Positions 1 through 4,727 of a stretch of DNA of 6,938 bases are shown piece after piece. Numbering within the stretch: the first letter of the stretch is position 1; each line of letters starts with the position of its first letter. Made by a program: the position numbers and the translations under genes. The notes under the pieces are model-generated. The model was given only the letters and a program-made list of their open reading frames with translations, was not told where the DNA came from and made no database searches. Source of the stretch: Pseudomonadota bacterium (GTDB lineage: Bacteria; Pseudomonadota; Alphaproteobacteria; Sphingomonadales; Sphingomonadaceae); NCBI GenBank assembly GCA_023386515.1, contig JAEWJQ010000182.1, positions 1-6,938 of the forward strand, given 5' to 3'.

Positions 1-299
1 GCCTGGCGCTCCGCAGCCCGCCGGTTCGCCGCCTCGCCCGGCCAGCCGGGATGGGCCATGACGAAGCCGGCATAGCTGTCGAACGGCAGCGAGTCCGTCT
101 GCTGCAGCGCCTTCCACTGCGCGATCGTCGCGGCGATCGCCCCGTCCTGCGGCGTCTGGGGCGCCTGCGGCGACATGTTGGCCATCTGCGTGCGGTAGCG
201 GTCGAGCTGATCGGCCTGCGGCGCGTCCTGCTGGGGCACGGCGGCGACGCCGGCAATGGCGGTGAGAAGGATTCCGAGCGGAAGGCTGGGTGAATGCAT
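1..299 (-). CDS. Secreted protein, probably Slt-type lytic murein transglycosylase (N-terminal fragment)
   Basis: The reading frame is open from ATG 299-297 to the window edge, giving 99 residues with the C-terminal part missing. It begins with a short hydrophobic stretch (about residues 5-21, LPLGILLTAIAGVAAV) that could be a Sec signal, although its n-region has only His2 and no Lys or Arg. A Gln/Ala/Pro-rich linker follows, then a segment containing IAQWKALQQTDSLPFDSYA and HPGWPGEAANRRAAE. From memory this resembles the start of the helical superhelix domain of sphingomonad soluble lytic transglycosylases, which cleave the MurNAc-GlcNAc bond of peptidoglycan in the periplasm. The catalytic domain lies outside the window, so the function is inferred from this N-terminus alone. 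The start was chosen because the signal-like segment follows at once and a promoter-like pair sits 35 bases upstream. No Shine-Dalgarno is visible. The gene is divergent from dapA. Confidence 0.6.
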   Translation of the reverse strand, partial: MHSPSLPLGILLTAIAGVAAVPQQDAPQADQLDRYRTQMANMSPQAPQTPQDGAIAATIAQWKALQQTDSLPFDSYAGFVMAHPGWPGEAANRRAAERQ

Positions 300-305
300 G
301 GATAT

Positions 306-334
306 AAGATAGAGGATCGCGGCCAACCTGTCCT
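306..334 (-). promoter_or_regulatory. Candidate promoter of the transglycosylase gene, leaderless layout
   Basis: On the minus strand AGGACA (334-329) and TATCTT (311-306) are 17 bases apart, each matching 4 of 6 sigma-70 consensus positions. Read against the alphaproteobacterial consensus, AGGACAG resembles TTGACGS at 5 of 7. The first base of the -35 box lies exactly 35 bases before the A of the start codon, so the predicted transcript begins at or next to the ATG. This fits the absence of a ribosome binding site. It was read by eye only. Confidence 0.4.
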
Positions 335-352
335 GAACAAAGGCCGGCTTTT

Positions 353-388
353 CGCCGATTCCGTCGGGCGATCCGCCGATTCGCCCGA
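353..388. repeat. Inverted and direct repeats between the divergent promoters (possible operator)
   Basis: TCGGGCGA (364-371) and its exact reverse complement TCGCCCGA (381-388) flank a 9-base centre. Overlapping them, the 9-mer CGCCGATTC occurs at 353-361 and again at 374-382, 21 bases apart, about two helical turns. The block lies between the outward -35 candidates (334 on minus, 410 on plus), where a shared regulator could act. No known operator was recognised, and short GC-rich repeats of this size can arise by chance. Confidence 0.3.
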
Positions 389-409
389 TCGGTCGGCACC
401 GCCGCCGGC

Positions 410-444
410 TTGACTCGCGCCCGGCGCAGTCGCACGGCGCCGGC
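410..444 (+). promoter_or_regulatory. Candidate dapA promoter (-35 TTGACT), leaderless layout
   Basis: TTGACTC at 410-416 matches the alphaproteobacterial -35 consensus TTGACGS at 6 of 7 positions and begins exactly 35 bases before the dapA ATG. No good -10 is visible at the expected distance: the sequence there is GC-only apart from isolated A and T bases. There is no Shine-Dalgarno before the ATG. If real, transcription would start at or beside the first codon. Confidence 0.35.
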
Positions 445-1329
445 ATGTTTTCCGGATCCATTCCCGCGCTGGTCACGCCCTTCTCTGCCGAGGGCCGGTT
501 CGACGAGAGCGCCTATCGCGCGCTGATCGACTGGCAGATCGCTGAGGGCTCGTCCGCCCTGGTGCCGTGCGGCACGACGGGCGAGGCGGCGACGCTGACC
601 GCCGACGAGCATTTCGCCATCGTCCGCATCTGCGTCGAGCAGGCCGCGGGCCGGCTGCCGGTGATCGCCGGCGCGGGCTCCAACGATACCGCGGGCGCCG
701 CCGCCAATCTGCAGCGCGCGCGCGACGCCGGGGCGGATGCGGCGCTGATGGTGCCGCCTTATTACAATCGGCCGAGCCAGGAGGGCATCTACCGGCATTT
801 CGCGCACCTCGCCAAGGACGCGCCGCTGCCGATCGTCCTGTACAACGTGCCGGCACGAACCGTGACCGACATCCAGCCGGCGACGCTCGCCCGGATCGTC
901 AACGCCTTCCCGGACGTCTTCGTCGCTGTGAAGGACGCGAGCGGTGCGATCGCCCGCGTCTCGCAGCACCGCGCCGCCTGCCCGGACAGGTTCGTCCAGC
1001 TGTCGGGCAATGACGACATGGCGCTCGCCTTCAACGCCATGGGGGGCAGGGGCTGTATCTCGGTCAGCGCCAATGTCGCGCCCCGGCTCTGCGCCGAATT
1101 CCAGGCGGCCTGCCAGGCGGGGGACTATGCCGCGGCGCTCACCCTCCAGGACCGGCTCTATCCGCTGCACGACGCGCTGTTCACCGACGCGTCGCCGGGC
1201 CCGGTCAAATATGCGATGACCCGCGTGCGCCCCGGCTTCCCGGATGGCCTGCGCCTGCCGATGACCTGGCCGTCCGACGCGTCGCGTGCCGCGGTCGATG
1301 CGGCGCTGGCGCACGCCGGCCTCGTCTGA
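445..1329 (+). CDS. dapA: 4-hydroxy-tetrahydrodipicolinate synthase
   Basis: This 294-residue class I aldolase-type TIM barrel condenses pyruvate with aspartate semialdehyde, the first committed step to meso-diaminopimelate and lysine, in the cytoplasm. It aligns with E. coli DapA without gaps through at least residue 138, and the known catalytic residues are present: Thr44 and Thr45 in GTTGEAAT, Tyr107 in [11 protein letters not shown], Tyr133 and Arg138 in LYNVPART, and the Schiff-base lysine as Lys163 in VAVKDASG (E. coli Lys161). LSGND (187-191) and the C-terminal SPGPVKYAM segment are also typical. The start [13 protein letters not shown] is the family's standard N-terminus and the length is normal. 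Several residues of the lysine feedback site known from E. coli are changed: Ser48 to Ala, His53 to Ala and Glu84 to Gly, while His56, Asn80 and Tyr106 remain. The gene stands apart from other dap genes and is followed by smpB after 49 bases. No Shine-Dalgarno is visible. Confidence 0.96.
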   Translation: MFSGSIPALVTPFSAEGRFDESAYRALIDWQIAEGSSALVPCGTTGEAATLTADEHFAIVRICVEQAAGRLPVIAGAGSNDTAGAAANLQRARDAGADAALMVPPYYNRPSQEGIYRHFAHLAKDAPLPIVLYNVPARTVTDIQPATLARIVNAFPDVFVAVKDASGAIARVSQHRAACPDRFVQLSGNDDMALAFNAMGGRGCISVSANVAPRLCAEFQAACQAGDYAAALTLQDRLYPLHDALFTDASPGPVKYAMTRVRPGFPDGLRLPMTWPSDASRAAVDAALAHAGLV

Positions 1330-1341
1330 GCCGAAGGGCGC

Positions 1342-1370
1342 TTCCCCTCCGCGTGATTGGACCCTACATC
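1342..1370 (+). promoter_or_regulatory. Candidate smpB promoter in the dapA-smpB gap
   Basis: CCTACATC at 1363-1370 matches the -10 consensus GCTANAWC described for Caulobacter housekeeping promoters at 7 of 8 positions. The -35 position (TTCCCC, 1342-1347) is poor. A start about 7 bases past the -10 would fall almost on the smpB ATG at 1379. smpB may be read from dapA, from this site, or from both. No terminator hairpin of note separates the genes; the only one seen is a 4-bp GAAG/CTTC stem at 1333-1344. Confidence 0.35.
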
Positions 1371-1378
1371 GCATCGCA

Positions 1379-1861
1379 ATGTCGCGTCCCAAGCCCGCCA
1401 CCTTCGACAAGAAGAAGATCGTCGCCGAGAACCGCAAGGCGCGGTTCGAGTATAGCATCGACACGGTCTACGAGGCGGGCATCGCGCTGACCGGCACCGA
1501 GGTGAAGTCGCTGCGCTTCGGCGAGGGATCGATCGCGGAGAGCTATGCCGAGGTGCGCGACGGACAGGTGTGGCTGGTCAATTCCAACGTCCCCGAATTC
1601 AGCCACGGCAACCGCTTCAACCATGAGGCGAAGCGGCCGCGAAAACTGCTGCTGCACGAGCGCGAGATCAACAAGCTGCACGGTGCCGTCGCCCGCGAGG
1701 GCATGACGCTGGTCCCGCTGTCGGTCTATTTCAACGGCCGCGGCCGCGCCAAGGTCGAGCTGGCGCTCGCCAAGGGCCGCAAGACGCACGACAAGCGCGA
1801 GGCGATCAAGGAACGCGACTGGAAGCGCGACGCGGCGCGCATCATGCGCGACCGCGGCTGA
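1379..1861 (+). CDS. smpB: SsrA-binding protein (trans-translation factor)
   Basis: This 160-residue protein is the usual SmpB length. SmpB binds tmRNA (SsrA) and delivers it to ribosomes stalled on mRNAs without a stop codon, so the ribosome is freed and the nascent chain is tagged for proteolysis. Family motifs run in order: ENRKARFEY (17-25), GTEVKSLR (39-46), SYAEV (55-59), HGNRFNHE (76-83), [15 protein letters not shown] (86-100), [24 protein letters not shown] (112-135). The basic C-terminal tail [15 protein letters not shown] (137-151) contains the DKR triplet known to act in the mRNA channel of the E. coli protein. The frame extends upstream to 1286 inside dapA, but ATG 1379 gives the standard MSRPKP-type N-terminus, so I chose it. 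There is no clear Shine-Dalgarno. Its TGA overlaps the next ATG by one base. Confidence 0.95.
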   Translation: MSRPKPATFDKKKIVAENRKARFEYSIDTVYEAGIALTGTEVKSLRFGEGSIAESYAEVRDGQVWLVNSNVPEFSHGNRFNHEAKRPRKLLLHEREINKLHGAVAREGMTLVPLSVYFNGRGRAKVELALAKGRKTHDKREAIKERDWKRDAARIMRDRG

Positions 1862-2436
1862 TGCCGGCGCCCGGGGCGTCGGTCTGGCAGCGTCTGGCCG
1901 CCTGGGGCCACCGCAATCTTCCGACCCGCGAATCGATGGAGTCGAGTCGGCTGCTGCGTCCGGTCGCGCATCGCGTGCTCGATCCCGGCCTGTGGCGCTT
2001 CACCCGGCGCTCGGTACCACGCGGGGTCGCCCTCGGCGTGATCGCCGGCTTCCTGTTCCCGGTCGCCCAAATCGCCATCGCGGCGCTGTTCGCGCTGCCG
2101 TTCCGGGCCAACGTCCCGGTGGCGGCGCTGACTACCTTCATCACCAACCCGTTCACGACCCCGTTCTTGTGGTACGTCGCCTATCGGATCGGCGCGTGGC
2201 TACTGCGCAGCGAGGCGACGACCATCGCCCAGCCGGTGACGGAGGCGGCGACCGGCTGGCTGCATTGGATGACCAGCACCTTCCATTGGCTGTGGGCGCA
2301 GGGGCCGGCATTCGGCCTCGGCCTGTTGACCCTGACGGCGCTCTGCGCCCTGGCCGGCTATGCCGCCTCGGCGCTCGGCTGGCGGCTGTGGATTGCGCGT
2401 AAGTGGCGGCATAGGCACGCAAAATCTGGCGATTGA
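1861..2436 (+). CDS. DUF2062 domain membrane protein
   Basis: This 191-residue inner-membrane protein has unknown biochemical function. A basic N-terminal part (residues 1-53) leads into the DUF2062 core at about 44-115. Recognisable there are WRFTRRSVPRGVALGVIAG, then a hydrophobic helix to about residue 80, then VPVAALTTFITNPFTTPF with the conserved T-NP-T pattern, then LWYVAYRIGAWLL. A further hydrophobic helix lies at about 149-172, and the tail is basic (ARKWRHRHAKSGD). Its ATG shares the A of the smpB stop (TGATG at 1859-1863), which suggests translational coupling and one transcript with smpB. DUF2062 proteins commonly sit beside smpB in related alphaproteobacteria, as I recall, without an explained partnership. 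The family name rests on the core motif; no enzymatic residues are visible. Confidence 0.85.
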   Translation: MPAPGASVWQRLAAWGHRNLPTRESMESSRLLRPVAHRVLDPGLWRFTRRSVPRGVALGVIAGFLFPVAQIAIAALFALPFRANVPVAALTTFITNPFTTPFLWYVAYRIGAWLLRSEATTIAQPVTEAATGWLHWMTSTFHWLWAQGPAFGLGLLTLTALCALAGYAASALGWRLWIARKWRHRHAKSGD

Positions 2437-2460
2437 CGAGGCGTCTTAACCAGTTACAAC
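2433..2460 (+). promoter_or_regulatory. Candidate promoter of the first M13 peptidase gene
   Basis: TTGACGA (2433-2439) and GTTACAAC (2453-2460) are 13 bases apart. They match TTGACGS at 6 of 7 and GCTANAWC at 7 of 8, within the 10-14 spacing of Caulobacter-type housekeeping promoters. Read as sigma-70 they are TTGACG and TACAAC with 16 bases between. The -35 box overlaps the last codon and stop of the DUF2062 gene. Transcription would begin near 2466, giving a leader of about 30 bases. This is the best promoter-like sequence in the window. Confidence 0.55.
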
Positions 2461-2485
2461 ACGCAGTATCCGATGTTACTTTCTC

Positions 2486-2490
2486 AAGGA
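2486..2490 (+). promoter_or_regulatory. Shine-Dalgarno deciding the first M13 start
   Basis: AAGGA lies 6 bases before ATG 2497 and marks it as the start. The frame also holds an upstream ATG at 2473, which would put eight extra residues (MLLSQGPT) ahead of the signal peptide and has no Shine-Dalgarno of its own. Confidence 0.8.
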
Positions 2491-2496
2491 CCAACG

Positions 2497-4563
2497 ATGC
2501 GCAAAACGGTTCTCGCCGCCTGTCTGCTTGCCTCCGCCGCCACCGGTGCCGTCTACGCCCAGACCGCCACGACCAGCGCGACCGCGACCACGCCGGGCAA
2601 GCCGCAGCTCGGTGACTTCGGCGTCGACCTGAGCGCGATGGACAAGTCCGTGCTGCCGGGCAACGACTTCTACAATTACATCAACGGCGCTTGGATGAAG
2701 CGCACCGAAATCCCCGCCGACCGGGCCAGCTGGGGCGGCTTCGCCATCCTCGCCGACCTGTCGGAAAAGCGCACGCGCCAGGTGATCGAGGACGCCGCGG
2801 CGGCCCCGTCGAGCAGCGGTGCGATGAGCATCAACGACAAGATCGGCGTCACCTACGCGACCTTCATGGATCAGGCCGCGATCGAAAAGGCGGGCGCCGC
2901 GCCGCTGCAGCCGCGCCTCGCCAAGATCGCCGCGATCAACTCGCAGGCCGATCTCGCCAAGGCCTTCGCCGAGGCGACGATGCACGGCATCGACGTGCCG
3001 GTCGGCGCGGGCATCGAGCAGGACCTCAAGGACAACACCGTCTATGCGGTCTACATGAGCCAGGGCGGCCTGGGCCTGCCCGACAAGGACTATTACCTGA
3101 AGGACGATCCCAAGTTCGCCGAGGCGCGGACCAAGTACGTCACCTATATCGCCGACATGATGCGCCTCGCCGGCCAGCCCGATCCGCAGGGCTCGGCGCA
3201 GCGGATCTACGACCTCGAGAAGCAGATCGCCCAGGTCCATTGGGACCGCGCCGAACTGCGCCAGGTCGAGAAGGGCTACAATCCGATGCAGGTGGCCCAG
3301 CTCGCCACCGCCATGCCGGGCTTCGACTGGCAGGGCATGCTCGCCGCACAGGGGCTGGGCAGCCAGACCCGCGTCATCGTGGGCCAGCCGTCGGCGCTGA
3401 CCGGCACCGCCAAGATCATCGCCGCGACGCCGCTGCCGGTGTGGAAGGAATATCTGGCGTTCCACACCATCTCGAACGCCGCGCCGCTGCTGTCGTCGCC
3501 CTTCGTCAACACGCAGTTCGCCTTCTACGGCACCACCCTGAACGGCACGCCGCAGCTCAAGGACCGCTGGAAGCGCGGCGTCGCGCTGGTCAACGGCAGC
3601 CTCGGCGAGGCGGTCGGCCAGGTCTATGTCCAGAAGTACTTCCCGCCTGAGTCGAAGGCCAAGGCCGACGAATTGGTCCGCAACCTGATCGCCGCGATGG
3701 ACATTCGTCTGTCGAAGCTGGAGTGGATGGCACCCGAGACGAAGGTCAAGGCGCGCGCCAAACTCGCCGCCTTCACGCCCAAGATCGGCTATCCGAACAA
3801 GTGGCGCGACTATTCGACGCTGCAGGTCGTCAAGGGTGACGTGCTGGGCAATGCCGATCGCGTCGCCGAATTCGAATATCGTCGTCAGCTCAACAAGATC
3901 GGCAAACCCGTCGACCGCAGCGAATGGTTCATGACGCCGCAGACGGTCAACGCCTATGCCAACCCGCTGATGAACGAGGTCGTGTTCCCGGCCGCGATCC
4001 TGCAGCCGCCGTTCTTCGACCCGAACGCCGATCCGGCGGTGAACTATGGCGCGATCGGCGCGGTGATCGGCCACGAGCTGAGCCACCATTTCGACGACCA
4101 GGGCCGCAAGTTCGATCCGAAGGGCAATTTCTCCGACTGGTGGACGCCGCAGGACGTCGCCCGCTTCAATGCGCTGACCGACAAGGTCGTCGCGCAATAT
4201 GGCGCCTACGAGCCGATCCCCGGCAGCCACGTCAACGGCAAGCTGACGCTGGGTGAGAACATGGCCGATCTTGCCGGCATCAACGTCGCCTATGACGCCT
4301 ATCAGCTCTCGCTGAAGGGCAAGAAGGCACCGGTGATCGACGGTTACACCGGCGACCAGCGCTTCTTCATGGGCTTCGGCCAGGTCTGGCAGACCAAGGC
4401 GCGCGAGGCGTCGATCAAGAACCAGCTGACCACCGATCCGCATACGCCGGGCCAGTGGCGCGCCTATGTCGTGCGCAACCTCGATCCCTGGTACGGGGCG
4501 TTCGACGTCAAGCCGGGTCAGACCTATTATCTGGCGCCGCAGGACCGTATCCACATCTGGTAA
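2497..4563 (+). CDS. M13 family zinc metallopeptidase, secreted (copy 1)
   Basis: This 688-residue neprilysin/PepO-type endopeptidase is predicted to be periplasmic or exported. A Sec signal peptide (MRKT, hydrophobic core, cleavage after VYA at residue 21) is followed by a Thr/Ala-rich linker to about 34. The M13 N-terminal domain (about 45-435) opens with PGNDFYNYINGAWMKRTEIP. The C-terminal catalytic domain (about 480-688) carries HELSH (His526, Glu527, His530) and GENMADLAG (third zinc ligand Glu587, supporting Asp591). His649 and Arg655 in TDPHTPGQWR match His711 and Arg717 of human neprilysin. Family members cleave short peptides on the amino side of hydrophobic residues. The substrate-backbone motif reads NAYA (485-488) where NAYY or NAFY is usual. 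The mature chain has no cysteine and ends IHIW, lacking the Cys of the eukaryotic CxxW end. It has its own promoter candidate and a strong Shine-Dalgarno, and lies directly upstream of a paralogue. The physiological substrate is unknown. Confidence 0.94.
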   Translation: MRKTVLAACLLASAATGAVYAQTATTSATATTPGKPQLGDFGVDLSAMDKSVLPGNDFYNYINGAWMKRTEIPADRASWGGFAILADLSEKRTRQVIEDAAAAPSSSGAMSINDKIGVTYATFMDQAAIEKAGAAPLQPRLAKIAAINSQADLAKAFAEATMHGIDVPVGAGIEQDLKDNTVYAVYMSQGGLGLPDKDYYLKDDPKFAEARTKYVTYIADMMRLAGQPDPQGSAQRIYDLEKQIAQVHWDRAELRQVEKGYNPMQVAQLATAMPGFDWQGMLAAQGLGSQTRVIVGQPSALTGTAKIIAATPLPVWKEYLAFHTISNAAPLLSSPFVNTQFAFYGTTLNGTPQLKDRWKRGVALVNGSLGEAVGQVYVQKYFPPESKAKADELVRNLIAAMDIRLSKLEWMAPETKVKARAKLAAFTPKIGYPNKWRDYSTLQVVKGDVLGNADRVAEFEYRRQLNKIGKPVDRSEWFMTPQTVNAYANPLMNEVVFPAAILQPPFFDPNADPAVNYGAIGAVIGHELSHHFDDQGRKFDPKGNFSDWWTPQDVARFNALTDKVVAQYGAYEPIPGSHVNGKLTLGENMADLAGINVAYDAYQLSLKGKKAPVIDGYTGDQRFFMGFGQVWQTKAREASIKNQLTTDPHTPGQWRAYVVRNLDPWYGAFDVKPGQTYYLAPQDRIHIW

Positions 4564-4570
4564 GCGGTAA

Positions 4571-4615
4571 GGGGGGCGCGCGGGAACCGCCGCCCCTCCG
4601 CCATCGGGATGGCGG
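4571..4615 (+). terminator. Twin hairpins after the first M13 gene, no U-tract
   Basis: Hairpin one pairs 4571-4578 with 4591-4598 (one G-T pair) and continues, after a bulged C at 4579, with 4580-4583 against 4587-4590 around a GAA loop. Hairpin two pairs CCGCCAT (4598-4604) with ATGGCGG (4609-4615) around a 4-base CGGG loop. They begin 8 bases after the stop codon and share base 4598, so they may be alternatives or coaxial. No T-run follows, so intrinsic termination is uncertain. They could instead stabilise the upstream mRNA or partly separate expression of the two peptidases. Confidence 0.45.
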
Positions 4616-4715
4616 TGGCCGCGCATCGCGCCGCAGCACGGGCGCGCCGCATCCGGCGCATCCGTTACGGCGTCGCGTCGGCCCGGGGCCCGCCGATCCC
4701 GTGAAGACGTCATTT

Positions 4716-4721
4716 GGGAGG
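4716..4721 (+). promoter_or_regulatory. Shine-Dalgarno deciding the second M13 start
   Basis: GGGAGG lies 6 bases before ATG 4728 and directly abuts another in-frame ATG at 4722. Spacing favours 4728. The two starts differ by only Met-Arg, and both leave the signal peptide intact. Confidence 0.8.
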
Positions 4722-4727
4722 ATGAGA

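Noticed and set aside
51..293. Plus-strand 80-codon frame opposite the transglycosylase start
   Set aside because: Its product is Arg/Gly-rich without a domain, while the minus frame gives a plausible signal sequence and a lytic transglycosylase-like segment.
1286..1378. Upstream extension of smpB into dapA
   Set aside because: The frame is open, but the extra 31 residues overlap dapA, are not SmpB-like, and ATG 1379 gives the standard family N-terminus.
2509..2523. Possible lipobox (LAAC) in the first M13 signal peptide
   Set aside because: Cys9 would leave a signal of only eight residues, too short. The hydrophobic core continues to a good signal peptidase I site, VYA at residues 19-21. 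The second copy has no Cys.
4674..4698. GC palindrome around GGCCCGGGGCC before the second M13 gene
   Set aside because: The arms are only 5 bp of pure G/C with a single-base centre, expected by chance in this composition; no known operator was recognised.
4455..4727. Extension of the second M13 frame into the end of the first gene
   Set aside because: It would bury the signal peptide about 90 residues inside the protein. GGGAGG at 4716-4721 marks the start at 4728.
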